Positions 42,031-50,355 of a DNA stretch of 64,000 nt are shown here, in pieces. The notes under the pieces were generated by a model. It saw nothing but the letters and a program-made list of their open reading frames with translations. It was not told the origin of the DNA and ran no database searches. Each line of letters opens with the position of its first letter. The first letter of the stretch is position 1. The position numbers and the translations under genes were made by a program. The stretch comes from Gammaproteobacteria bacterium (GTDB lineage: Bacteria > Pseudomonadota > Gammaproteobacteria > Burkholderiales > Burkholderiaceae_C), in the NCBI GenBank assembly GCA_018828125.1, contig JAHJWB010000009.1, positions 124,001 to 188,000 of the forward strand, written 5' to 3'.

Positions 42031-42054
42031 CTTATAAATATATTTATTAAATAT
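42031..42054. promoter_or_regulatory. AT-rich palindromes upstream of TRAP genes
   Basis: TAAATATATTTA (42035-42046) is a perfect palindrome, with partial symmetry out to 42031-42050. A second dyad, ATATTTA-T-TAAATAT, spans 42040-42054. The region is far more AT-rich than its surroundings and lies 58 nt before the TRAP small permease gene. It has the same TA-rich centre as the palindrome at 35991-36008, suggesting a common regulator (inference). Confidence 0.5.
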
Positions 42055-42111
42055 TAAAACTAAACAGCGCTTCGCAGCCGCCTCAGCAAGCCCTTCACCC
42101 GATTTCCCACC

Positions 42112-42747
42112 ATGCCTTTGCTCCCCCACCCGCCTACCCCGCCAATTGCCACACCCCGTGCACCCGTTCGCTGGGTGCTGGCGTTATCCACCCGGGTGCT
42201 GCACACCGAAAGGCTGTTGCTGACGGCCCTCATGACCTTGCTGGTGATACTGATCCTGCTCAACGTGGTCACGCGCTACTCCGGCATGCCGATCTACTGG
42301 GTCGACGAAGCAGCGGTGTACACGGTGGTGTGGCTCACGTTTGTGGGCGCATCGGTGATGACGCGGCTGCGCATGGACTTTGCCGTCAGCCTGCTCACTG
42401 ACCAGTTCGGCCCTCGCGGTGCCAAGGTGGCCAAGTTGATCGCCACATCGGGCGTATTGCTGTTTGGCCTCGCCATGCTGGTGATGTGCTGGGTGTGGAT
42501 GGACCCCGTGGGCATTGGGCGGTACGGCTTTGACGCAAAGGAGTTTGCGGCTGAGAGCTTCAACTTTCTCTACACCGAGCGCACCCAGACGCTGAACTGG
42601 CCTACCTGGGTGCTGCAGCTGATCCTGCCGATCTTCTCCGCCACCTTCAGTGTGCATGCGCTGGCCAATCTGCTGGAAGACCTTGGCGCTGCCGACCGAG
42701 TGAAGCACGCAGGTTTCGACGTAGTCAACGCAGACGCCGTGAACTGA
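42112..42747 (+). CDS. TRAP transporter small permease (DctQ family)
   Basis: 211 aa with four hydrophobic segments (LLLTALMTLLVILILLNVVTRYSG; YTVVWLTFVGASVM; ATSGVLLFGLAMLVMCWVW; and WVLQLILPIFSATFSVH). The 'VDEAAVYTVVWLTFVGASVMTRLRMDFAV' segment is typical of DctQ proteins. It forms the membrane complex with the DctM-type protein. The transporter likely takes up hydroxyproline or a related compound. Confidence 0.9.
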   Translation: MPLLPHPPTPPIATPRAPVRWVLALSTRVLHTERLLLTALMTLLVILILLNVVTRYSGMPIYWVDEAAVYTVVWLTFVGASVMTRLRMDFAVSLLTDQFGPRGAKVAKLIATSGVLLFGLAMLVMCWVWMDPVGIGRYGFDAKEFAAESFNFLYTERTQTLNWPTWVLQLILPIFSATFSVHALANLLEDLGAADRVKHAGFDVVNADAVN

Positions 42748-42789
42748 CCCCTTCTTTTGCGCAACGCCTCTCTGCCGCCGGAGCCCACC

Positions 42790-44055
42790 ATGATCACCAC
42801 CCTGTTTTTCCTCGCCGTGCTGCTGGTCGGTGTGCCCATCGGGGTGTGCCTTTGCCTGGCAGGCATTGTGTACATCTTCAGCATTGGCAGCCCGGTGCTG
42901 TTTCAGTCCTACCCCCTGCAGATGTTCGGCGGGGTGGACAGCTATGGCCTCATCGCGATCCCTCTGTTCATCCTGATCGGGGAGATCATGAACAGCGGCG
43001 GCATCACGCGGCGGCTGGTGGACCTGGCGATGGCCTTCGTCGGCTCGGTCAAAGGAGGCCTTGCCTACGTGAACATTCTGGCCAACATGCTCGTGTCGTC
43101 CATCATCGGATCGGCCACCGCGCAGGTGGCCATCATGTCGCAGGTGATGGTGCCGCAGATGGAAAAACAGGGCTACGACAAGACCTTCGCGGCGGGCCTC
43201 ACGGTGTATGGCGGCATGCTGGGGCCCATCATTCCGCCGTCGGTGATGTTCGTTGTGTACAGCGTGCTGGCGCAGGTGGCGGTGGGCGACATGCTGATCG
43301 CTGGCATCATCCCAGGCGTGCTGCTCACGGTGCTGTTCTTCATCGTGATTGCGTTGATGGGCTTCGTTTACGACTACCCTCGCAGCGAAAAGCGCACGCT
43401 GGCCCAACGGGCGCGCACCGCGCTTGTGGCCAGCCCTACGCTGCTGATCCCCATCATCATCGTGGGTTCCATCCTGAGCGGACTGGCCAACCCTACCGAA
43501 TCCGCTGCCGTCGGCGCTGTTGCCTCGGTGCTGGTAGGCCGCTTTGTCACCAGGGAATTCCGCCTCGACGCGCTGCCGCGCATCCTGTTGCGCTCGGCCA
43601 TCTACTCGGCCGTGGTGTTGTTTCTGGTAGCGGCCGCGGCCGTGTTCTCGTGGCTGCTGATCTACGGCAAGGTGCCGCAGATGGTGGCCGCCTGGGTGCA
43701 AACCGTCGCGCACGACCCAGTCACCTTCCTGCTGCTGGCCAACGTGATCCTGCTGGTGATCGGCACCGTCATCGACGGCATTCCCGGGCTCATCATGACC
43801 GTGCCCATCCTGCTGCCCATTGCCACCGAGGTCTACCACATCGACCCGCGACACTTTGGCGTGGTGGTGGTCATCAACCTCGTGCTCGGGCTGATGTCGC
43901 CCCCGGTGGGCCTGAGCTTCTTCGTGGCATCTGCGGTGACCGGCGCCAAGCCCGGAAAGATGTTCATCGTCACGCTGCCGTTTTTCATCATCAGCTGCGT
44001 GGCGCTGGTGATGTTGTCACTTTTCCCCAGCCTGTCGCTCGGGTTGCTCAAGTAG
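42790..44055 (+). CDS. TRAP transporter large permease (DctM family)
   Basis: 421 aa from the ATG at 42790. It is rich in membrane segments and has the DctM hallmarks 'LIAIPLFILIGEIMNSGGITRRLVDLAMAFVGSVKGGLAYVNILANM', 'MLGPIIPPSVMFVVYSVLAQVAVGDMLIAGIIPG' and 'NPTESAAVGAVASVLVGRF'. It carries substrate across the inner membrane using an ion gradient. It lies 42 bases after the small permease gene and shares its operon with the binding protein that follows. Confidence 0.93.
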   Translation: MITTLFFLAVLLVGVPIGVCLCLAGIVYIFSIGSPVLFQSYPLQMFGGVDSYGLIAIPLFILIGEIMNSGGITRRLVDLAMAFVGSVKGGLAYVNILANMLVSSIIGSATAQVAIMSQVMVPQMEKQGYDKTFAAGLTVYGGMLGPIIPPSVMFVVYSVLAQVAVGDMLIAGIIPGVLLTVLFFIVIALMGFVYDYPRSEKRTLAQRARTALVASPTLLIPIIIVGSILSGLANPTESAAVGAVASVLVGRFVTREFRLDALPRILLRSAIYSAVVLFLVAAAAVFSWLLIYGKVPQMVAAWVQTVAHDPVTFLLLANVILLVIGTVIDGIPGLIMTVPILLPIATEVYHIDPRHFGVVVVINLVLGLMSPPVGLSFFVASAVTGAKPGKMFIVTLPFFIISCVALVMLSLFPSLSLGLLK

Positions 44056-44124
44056 CACGCCTTCGCGCCGCCTATCGCGCTCTCCTCCCGTCCCGTCCCT
44101 CAGTCCTTCTAACCGGAGATCATC

Positions 44125-45141
44125 ATGACGTCCTTGCCAGTTACACGCCGCCATTTCATCCAGCGCCACGCCGCTGCTGCCGCCGCCGTAGCGGTTCCAC
44201 TGGGCTTTCCGTCGCTGGTGCGCGCAGCGGACGCCAAAGAGTTTCGCCTCGGTCTGATCACGCCCGCCGGACACTCGTGGAACCGCGCCGCGCTGCAGTT
44301 TGGCGAGGCGCTGAAGAAGGAAACCGATGGCCGCCTGAGCGTCACCGTCTTCCACTCGGGCCAACTGGGCAACGAGGCCGCGATGATGCAGCAGCTGCAG
44401 TCGGGCGCCCTCGACATGGGCTGGATTCAGGCAGCCGAGCTGGGCTCGCGCGTGTCCAGCATTGCGTCCATCAACGCGCCGTATCTGGTGCGCTCCACCC
44501 CTGCTGTGGCCAAGCTGGTCAAACACCCGGCCGCCACCAAGCTGCTGGAGGCGCTGCCACGTGAGACGGGCACTGTCGGCCTGGGCTGGGGCATCACCGG
44601 CATGCGAGCGGTGTTCTCCACCAAGGACATCAGCGTGCCCACCGACATCAAGGGCATGAAGCTGCGCATCAACCCCACACCGGTGTACCGCGACTTTTAT
44701 CAGATGCTGGGCGCGGCACCCACACCCATCCCCACACCCCAGGTGTTCGACGCCATGAGCAACGGCCAGGTGGATGGACTGGAGGCGGACATCGAGTTCT
44801 CGTGGAACCAGCGTTTTGACAAAGTGGCCAAGACGCTGCTGCAGATGAATGCCTTGTTCATGCCGTTTGCTCCCTTGGTGTCGGGCCGCATTTGGCAGGG
44901 GCTGGATACCAAGGACAAGGAGATCATCCGCAAGCTGGTGGCCCAGTCGCTCGACGCGCAGATCAACGACATCGTGACCACCGAGGCGAGCCTGATAGAG
45001 AAGTTCAAAGGCACGTCCATCGCCTTCAAGACGGCGGGGGCGTTCAACCCCGACGGCATCGTCCAGGAGTTCGACAAGCTGTGGCTGCCCAAGGCGCCGC
45101 AGATTGCCGAGCTGCGCAAGGCGGGCGCTGGCTTGGCGTAA
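44125..45141 (+). CDS. TRAP transporter substrate-binding protein (DctP family)
   Basis: 338 aa. The N-terminus 'PVTRRHFIQRHAAAAAAVAVPLGFPSLVRAADA' has a twin-Arg-like motif and a long Ala-rich core, suggesting Tat export. DctP hallmarks are 'LITPAGHSWNRAALQFGEALKKETDGRLSVTVFHSGQLGNEAAMMQQLQSGALDMG' and 'GMKLRINPTPVYRDFYQMLGAAPTPIPTPQVFDAMSNGQVDGLEADI'. The conserved Arg in 'MKLRI' contacts the ligand carboxylate. The ligand is likely hydroxyproline by context. Confidence 0.92.
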   Translation: MTSLPVTRRHFIQRHAAAAAAVAVPLGFPSLVRAADAKEFRLGLITPAGHSWNRAALQFGEALKKETDGRLSVTVFHSGQLGNEAAMMQQLQSGALDMGWIQAAELGSRVSSIASINAPYLVRSTPAVAKLVKHPAATKLLEALPRETGTVGLGWGITGMRAVFSTKDISVPTDIKGMKLRINPTPVYRDFYQMLGAAPTPIPTPQVFDAMSNGQVDGLEADIEFSWNQRFDKVAKTLLQMNALFMPFAPLVSGRIWQGLDTKDKEIIRKLVAQSLDAQINDIVTTEASLIEKFKGTSIAFKTAGAFNPDGIVQEFDKLWLPKAPQIAELRKAGAGLA

Positions 45142-45338
45142 CGCGCACTGAGTCGCCTTCGGCCCTTCACCCCTTTCTCGCTGTGCGAGAGGGGCCGCAC
45201 CCGTGGCCCGGCAAAGCGGGTTCCACGGGCGCACTGGCCTGTGCCGCGCAGTTTCGCCGGGCGTAGGTCATGTAAAAAAGCGAGGGGCCATTAAGATGCC
45301 TTGCGCAAGCCCCGCCCTGACAATCAAACAACCCCCCC

Positions 45339-46013
45339 ATGACACTCCGCCGCCCCTCCCCTCAGCAAGACCCCGCGCCCAAGCGGCGCGCGGCGGACGT
45401 GGCCTATGACGCCATCGAGACCATGATCTCCACCCTGCAGCTGCAGCCAGGGAGCCCCGTGGTGGAGGCCGAAATTGCCGAAAGCACAGGCCTGGGCCGC
45501 ACGCCGGTGCGCGAGGCACTGCTGCGCATGGTGTCGATTGGCCTCATCGTGCAGCAACCGCGCCGGGGTTTGCAGGTGTCCAACATTGACCTGGCCGACC
45601 ACCTGGACGTCATCCAGACCCGCCGCGTGTTGGAGCGCCTGATTGCGTCGAACGCGGCGCGGCGCGCCACTGCGCCGCAACGCCAGGCCATTCTGCGCTG
45701 CGCCGAGAACATGGTGGAGGCCGCAACGCGCGGCCATCTGGACGACTACATGCTGGCCGACCATGCACTGGACCTCGTCACCCACCACGCCAGCCAGAAC
45801 CACTCGGCCGTCAAATGTGTGGCGCCGCTCATCGTGCAATGCCGGCGCTTTTGGTATGCCTACCAGCACGAAGGCGAGGTGTCGGAAGGCGCCCGCGCCC
45901 ACATGCAATTGGCCCAGGGCATTGCCAGCGGCGACGAAGCCCGTGCCATGGCAGGCGCTGAGCAGCTGATGGAGTACCTGGAACGGTTTGCGCGGCGCAT
46001 CATTGACCGGTAG
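45339..46013 (+). CDS. GntR-family regulator with FCD domain
   Basis: 224 aa. The N-terminal wHTH 'AYDAIETMISTLQLQPGSPVVEAEIAESTGLGRTPVREALLRMVSIGLIVQQPRRGLQVSNI' is classical GntR. The C-terminal part (residues 85-215) is a helical FCD ligand domain (with 'DDYMLADHALDLVTHHAS'). It probably senses a pathway intermediate and controls the hydroxyproline genes. The AT-rich palindromes upstream of the deaminase and TRAP genes are likely targets. Confidence 0.88.
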   Translation: MTLRRPSPQQDPAPKRRAADVAYDAIETMISTLQLQPGSPVVEAEIAESTGLGRTPVREALLRMVSIGLIVQQPRRGLQVSNIDLADHLDVIQTRRVLERLIASNAARRATAPQRQAILRCAENMVEAATRGHLDDYMLADHALDLVTHHASQNHSAVKCVAPLIVQCRRFWYAYQHEGEVSEGARAHMQLAQGIASGDEARAMAGAEQLMEYLERFARRIIDR

Positions 46014-46355
46014 GGGGGTGTCCGAGGTGGTGCGACCCAGCACCTCTGCACTACTCCTATTTTTATAGCTGCTAGCGCTTAACCCTCAAGCGCGAGGGGC
46101 CGAAAAGGCTTCAACAATCTTGCTTAGAGCTATCGGAACTACTGCTCATGACCCCTCATGACTGCTCAGGTCGCATCCCTCCCAACATGCCAACTACACG
46201 ACGCCCCTGATACCGGTGCCGCCTTGGTGACCAATGGGGCACCACTGCCCATGCTAGCCTTTGGCTAGATGCCCGCAGCCGCGTTGCGGCGCGCCTTCCT
46301 CGCTGCTTTTTTCTGCTCTCACGCTCCTTCGTCAACTCTCCCGGAAAGTATTCCC
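46014..46355. other. Intergenic region with a TAGCT repeat
   Basis: 342 nt between the regulator gene and the aldehyde dehydrogenase gene. It holds a copy of the TAGCT repeat (46060-46105). The rest shows no gene; an ATG at 46269 is in frame with the dehydrogenase but adds 29 atypical residues. A promoter is expected but not identified. Confidence 0.6.
46060..46105 (+). repeat. TAGCT-N16-AAGCGC repeat, intergenic copy
   Basis: TAGCT (46066-46070), 16 bases including GCGCTT, then CAAGCGCG (46087-46094) and GGGGCC. GCGCTT and AAGCGC can form a hairpin. Same spacing as copies at 53500-53550, 60324-60365 and 34282-34316. Confidence 0.7.
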
Positions 46356-47846
46356 ATGGACATGAAGACCTCTCCCCTCGCCCAGCTCACCGACCCCACC
46401 CTGCTCAAGACCGATGGACTCATCAACGGTCAGTGGGTGCAGGGAAGCAGCCGTTTTGATGTGAACGACCCTGCCACGGGCCTCAAGCTGGCAGATGTGG
46501 CCAACCTGGGCCCGAAAGACGCCGAGGCCGCCATTGCCGCCGCCAATGCCGCCTGGGCCTCCTGGAAGACCAAGACCGCCAAAGAGCGCAGCATCATCCT
46601 GCGCAGGTGGTTCGACCTGCTCATGGCCAACCAGGACGACCTGGGCCGCATCATGACCGCCGAGCAAGGCAAGCCGCTGGCCGAAGCCAAGGGCGAGGTC
46701 GCCTACGGAGCAAGTTTTGTGGAATGGTTTGCCGAAGAGGCCAAGCGCATCAACGGCGAGACGTTGCCCCAGTTCGACAACAGCCGCCGCCTGCTGGTGC
46801 TCAAGCAACCCATCGGGGTGTGCGCCGCCATCACGCCGTGGAACTTCCCGCTGGCCATGATCACCCGGAAGGTCGCGCCCGCCTTGGCTGCAGGTTGCCC
46901 CGTGGTCATCAAGCCCGCCGAGCTGACGCCGCTCACGGCACTGGCTGCGGCCGAGTTGGCCATTCGCGCAGGTATTCCGGCCGGCGTGTTCAACATTCTG
47001 CCCGCCGACAGCGACAACTCGATTGCCATCGGCAAGGTGCTGTGCGCGAGCGACGTGGTGCGCCACATCAGCTTCACTGGCAGCACCGAAGTGGGCCGCA
47101 TCCTGATGGCGCAGTCGGCCCCCACGGTCAAGAAGATGTCGCTGGAGCTGGGCGGCAACGCGCCGTTTCTGGTATTTGACGACGCCGACATCGACAGCGC
47201 CGTGGAAGGTGCCTTTGCCAGCAAGTACCGCAACGCGGGCCAGACCTGCGTGTGCACCAACCGCTTTTACGTGCAGGAAGGCGTGTACGACGAGTTCGTG
47301 GCCAAGTTCGCCGCCAAGGTCAAAACGGCCAAGGTGGGCAACGGTTTTGAAGACGGCGTGAACCAGGGCCCGCTGATCGAGGAAGCGGCACTGGCCAAGG
47401 TGCAGCGCCACGTAGACGACGCGCTGGCCAAGGGCGGCCAGGTGGTGGCCGGTGGCCAGCGCCTCAAAAGCCTGGGCTCCGGCCAGTTCTTCGAGCCCAC
47501 GGTGGTTGCCAACGCCACGGCCGACATGCTGTGTGCGCGCGAAGAGACCTTCGGCCCGTTTGCGCCCGTGTTCAAGTTCAAGACCGAGCAGGAAGCCATC
47601 GACGCGGCCAACAACACTGAGTTTGGCCTGGCCAGTTACTTCTATAGCCGTGACGTGGGCCGCATCTTCCGCGTGACCGAGGCGCTGGAATACGGCATGG
47701 TGGGCGCCAACGTGGGCATTCTGGCCACCGAGCACGTGCCCTTTGGCGGCGTCAAGCAGTCGGGCCTGGGCCGCGAAGGGTCGCACTACGGCATGGACGA
47801 CTATGTGGAGATCAAGTACCTGTGCCTGGGGGATATCTTGAAGTGA
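46356..47846 (+). CDS. NAD(P)-dependent aldehyde dehydrogenase, likely 2-oxoglutarate semialdehyde dehydrogenase
   Basis: 496 aa from the ATG at 46356 (a second ATG at 46362). The ALDH core is intact: 'AAITPWNFPLAMITRKVAPALAAGCPVVIKPAE', 'ISFTGSTEVGRILM', catalytic Glu264 ('MSLELGGNAP') and Cys298 ('NAGQTCVCTNR'). By sequence it is close to GabD-type succinate-semialdehyde dehydrogenases. By context it should oxidise 2-oxoglutarate semialdehyde to 2-oxoglutarate, completing hydroxyproline breakdown. Substrate preference cannot be settled from sequence. Confidence 0.88.
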   Translation: MDMKTSPLAQLTDPTLLKTDGLINGQWVQGSSRFDVNDPATGLKLADVANLGPKDAEAAIAAANAAWASWKTKTAKERSIILRRWFDLLMANQDDLGRIMTAEQGKPLAEAKGEVAYGASFVEWFAEEAKRINGETLPQFDNSRRLLVLKQPIGVCAAITPWNFPLAMITRKVAPALAAGCPVVIKPAELTPLTALAAAELAIRAGIPAGVFNILPADSDNSIAIGKVLCASDVVRHISFTGSTEVGRILMAQSAPTVKKMSLELGGNAPFLVFDDADIDSAVEGAFASKYRNAGQTCVCTNRFYVQEGVYDEFVAKFAAKVKTAKVGNGFEDGVNQGPLIEEAALAKVQRHVDDALAKGGQVVAGGQRLKSLGSGQFFEPTVVANATADMLCAREETFGPFAPVFKFKTEQEAIDAANNTEFGLASYFYSRDVGRIFRVTEALEYGMVGANVGILATEHVPFGGVKQSGLGREGSHYGMDDYVEIKYLCLGDILK

Positions 47847-48101
47847 CTCCCTGAGCTTCACGCCATCTCCATCAAGACGGCGTTGCCCCGGTAGAGGGGC
47901 AGCCTTGCATGGCAGCACCGGCTCAGGCCGCATCAGTTTGCGTGCACTGGCGCGCTGGTCGTGGCGAAGAATGCAAAATACTGGCCGTGCAGTCGGCAAC
48001 CACAGGCAGCCCCGTCCGGGGCTGCACTGCATTTCGCCATCCAGAGGCGCCCATTCCGAGGCCGTCCACCGGCTGCAGGTACCCAGAGGGAATCCACCAA
48101 C

Positions 48102-48458
48102 ATGAAAGCCTTGATCTTTGCGCTGCTGACTGCAGCGACGGCGGCCGCGCATGCGCAAACGCTGGACGTCTTTGAATCCCACGGCAACATGCACTACGCC
48201 ATGGTGCCCACCGACAAGGCCCGGGACACCCAATACATGGAAAAAGCGGCGTACAAGTTCTGCCAGGACCAGAACAAGGGCACCTGCCGCGTGATGATCT
48301 GGTCCGACAGCCTGGACAAGCCAACGGGCAGCCCCTTCCATCCACGGTACGACGAGAACAAGCTTGCCGAATACCTGCGCAACTACGGCGGCGCGGTCGA
48401 TGGCATCCGGTTCAACTGCAAGCTTGTCACCACGGCCAGCCGCTGCTACCAGCAGTGA
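48102..48458 (+). CDS. Small secreted protein, tandem paralogue 1
   Basis: 118 aa with a signal peptide (MKALIFALLTAATAAAHA^QTL). The mature part, 'LDVFESHGNMHYAMVPTDKARDTQYMEKAAYKFCQDQNKGTCRVMIWSDS', has Cys pairs (C in KFCQ, GTCR, FNCK, SRCY) suited to two disulfides. It is closely similar to the next gene. I do not recognise a characterised family. Probably periplasmic. Confidence 0.8.
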   Translation: MKALIFALLTAATAAAHAQTLDVFESHGNMHYAMVPTDKARDTQYMEKAAYKFCQDQNKGTCRVMIWSDSLDKPTGSPFHPRYDENKLAEYLRNYGGAVDGIRFNCKLVTTASRCYQQ

Positions 48459-48487
48459 GCCATGTCACACCAAGGAGGAACAACCCC

Positions 48488-48847
48488 ATGAAGGCACTGA
48501 TTCTTGTGCTGCTGGCCGCGGCGACCAACGTTGCGCAGGCGCAAACCTTTACGCTCGACGTCTTCGAGAACCACGGCAACACCTACTACGCCATGGTGTC
48601 GACCAACAAGGCACAGGACACCGACTACATCGGGCGGGCTGCCTACAAGTTTTGCGCGGACCAGAACAAGGGCACCTGCCACATCAAGATCTGGGCCGAC
48701 AGCCTGGACAAGCCCCGGGGCCAGCCCCACCACGCGCGCTATAACGACAACCAGCTGGCCGACTACACCCACGGCCACAGCGGCGCTGCCGGGACGCTCT
48801 TCAACTGCAAGATCGTGAAGAACGCCAGCCGTTGCTACCAGCGCTGA
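48488..48847 (+). CDS. Small secreted protein, tandem paralogue 2
   Basis: 119 aa with a signal peptide (MKALILVLLAAATNVAQA^QTF). It aligns along its whole length with the preceding gene ('LDVFENHGNTYYAMVSTNKAQDTDYIGRAAYKFCADQNKGTCHIKIWADSLDKPRGQP'), with the same four Cys. It is a clear tandem duplication. AAGGAGGA at 48471-48478 precedes the start. The function is unknown. Confidence 0.82.
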   Translation: MKALILVLLAAATNVAQAQTFTLDVFENHGNTYYAMVSTNKAQDTDYIGRAAYKFCADQNKGTCHIKIWADSLDKPRGQPHHARYNDNQLADYTHGHSGAAGTLFNCKIVKNASRCYQR

Positions 48848-48851
48848 GCGT

Positions 48852-50006
48852 TCAACCCTCGCCTGGCACGTCGCGCCGGTTCGTGAAGCTGGCATTGCCC
48901 AGCCCCGTGCCCACCGTCAGCACCGCCCAGCGCTCCACGTCCTGCATGAAGGGCATCTCGGACAGGCCCTGCACCACCGCATCGTTGTGCAGGCACACCT
49001 GGGTGCGGCCGTCGCCAATGTGGGGCAGCCGTTCGCACAGATCGCGTGGCAGGTGAAAACGGGTGCTCTCCCAGTTGCCCGGCAGGTTCTGCGTGCCACC
49101 CGCCAGAGAGCCGTCTTCCACAATCAAGCCCGGGCAAGCCACGCCGATGTAGGGCGCCAGGCGGATCTTCTTTTTGTCGGCATACGCGATCAGATCTTCC
49201 AGCATGGAGGCAATGCCTTCCACCAGCTCGTCGCGTTTGGGCTCGTCGTCGGCGTGTGCCCATTTTTCCCGGCGCAACACCTCGGCCAGGGACATGTCGG
49301 GGGCGCGGTGCAAGTGCGTTTGCACAATCCCGCAGCGCACGTTGGTGCCACCCACGTCCACAGCCAAGATGGCGTCGTAGCTTTGCAATAGTGCAGGCGG
49401 CGCCAGATGGACCCAGCCAATCAACCCGCCCTCATCGGAATGGTGGCGCAGGGTGCGCAGCTCAACTGACACTTTCTCGGCTTTCAGGATCTTGCCAGCA
49501 CGCGCGATGGCCCCGCTCCCGACCTCGCTTTGGTGAAAGCCTCCGCCGATGATGATGCGCTCCACGCCGCGCCAGGTCTTCTGCTTGAGAAAGCGCTGAA
49601 CCACATGCGCGAGCTGCAGCGCATAGTCTTCTGACGCGGCTTCGATGGCTTGCGCAGCAATGCCGTCTTTTTCGAGCAAGGCGTCGAGCCGGTGTTTGCT
49701 CAGTTCGCGCGTGGGCTTGTCGCCCATCGGGTCTTTGCCGGCCATGGAAGTGAAGAGCTTGCGCCACGCATCCAGCATGTGGCGAAACGCCGTGCGACTG
49801 GCCACGTCGCCCACAAACCCGTCGCCGTCACGCAACTCCAGGCTGTAACCCTCAATGACCACCGATGCCAGCCGCATGTCGCCATGTGGTCCGACGATAC
49901 CCAGCTCACGCTGGGCCTTGGCATCCTTTTCTTCCCGCGCCGCGCTGGGCTTTTTGCCTGCGGCGGGTTTCGATGCAGATTCCTTGTCCTTATCCTTGGA
50001 AGCCAT
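48852..50006 (-). CDS. ROK-family (glucokinase-like) protein
   Basis: 384 aa. 'AILAVDVGGTNVRCGIVQTH' is the ATP-binding phosphate-1 motif of ROK/glucokinases, followed by 'IGVACPGLIVEDGSLAGGTQNLPGNW' and 'HNDAVVQGLSEM...VLTVGTGLGNASF', typical sugar kinase motifs. An unusual N-terminal 150-residue region precedes it, starting with a Lys/Ala/Glu-rich tail (KDKDKESASKPAAGKKPSAAREEKDAK), and is not part of ROK. It may be a sugar kinase or a regulator. Substrate unknown. Confidence 0.75.
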   Translation of the reverse strand: MASKDKDKESASKPAAGKKPSAAREEKDAKAQRELGIVGPHGDMRLASVVIEGYSLELRDGDGFVGDVASRTAFRHMLDAWRKLFTSMAGKDPMGDKPTRELSKHRLDALLEKDGIAAQAIEAASEDYALQLAHVVQRFLKQKTWRGVERIIIGGGFHQSEVGSGAIARAGKILKAEKVSVELRTLRHHSDEGGLIGWVHLAPPALLQSYDAILAVDVGGTNVRCGIVQTHLHRAPDMSLAEVLRREKWAHADDEPKRDELVEGIASMLEDLIAYADKKKIRLAPYIGVACPGLIVEDGSLAGGTQNLPGNWESTRFHLPRDLCERLPHIGDGRTQVCLHNDAVVQGLSEMPFMQDVERWAVLTVGTGLGNASFTNRRDVPGEG

Positions 50007-50211
50007 TCATTTCCTCATACGAAGAAAACCCCGATGCAGGGTCGTCCGAATATGGTGCTGCAGACAGCCTCCCAGCAACGTCAGCCAACGTCTTGACATG
50101 CGTGCCGCCAAAATGGCGGGCAGCAAGGCACATGCTGCGCCAGATACGCGGCATCAGCCAATGAAGCAAATAGGGGAAGGGGGAGCAGAAAGACAGTCAG
50201 CCGGAGGCAGC

Positions 50212-50285
50212 TGGAGCGGGTGAAGGGAATCGAACCCTCGTATGAAGCTTGGGAAGCTGCCGTTCTACCATTGAACTACACCCGC
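50212..50285 (-). tRNA. tRNA-Gly (anticodon CCC)
   Basis: On the minus strand, GCGGGTG (acceptor), a D-arm with GTTCAATGGTAGAAC, anticodon loop TTCCCAA, T-arm AGGGTTCGATTCCCT and CACCCGC close a full cloverleaf. The discriminator is T73, followed by an encoded CCA (50212-50214). The anticodon stem has one C-T mismatch. It is very similar to known bacterial tRNA-Gly(CCC). Confidence 0.93.
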
Positions 50286-50355
50286 ACAGGCACGCATTAT
50301 AGGCACGCCCCAGAGCGCTCCCGACCCCCTTGGCGCATTGTCCAAACGGGCCCGC

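Noticed and set aside
42184..43854. 556-codon open frame on the minus strand opposite the TRAP permease genes
   Set aside because: His/Gln/Arg-rich shadow sequence; both TRAP permeases on the plus strand are well conserved.
45170..45195. Hairpin after the TRAP binding-protein gene (CCCC...CTCGC / GCGAG...GGGG)
   Set aside because: Has a bulge and no T-run; not enough to call a terminator.
46332..48341. Very long open frame on the minus strand opposite the aldehyde dehydrogenase gene
   Set aside because: Translation is low-complexity in His, Gly and Val, typical of antisense frames in GC-rich DNA; the plus strand has an intact enzyme.
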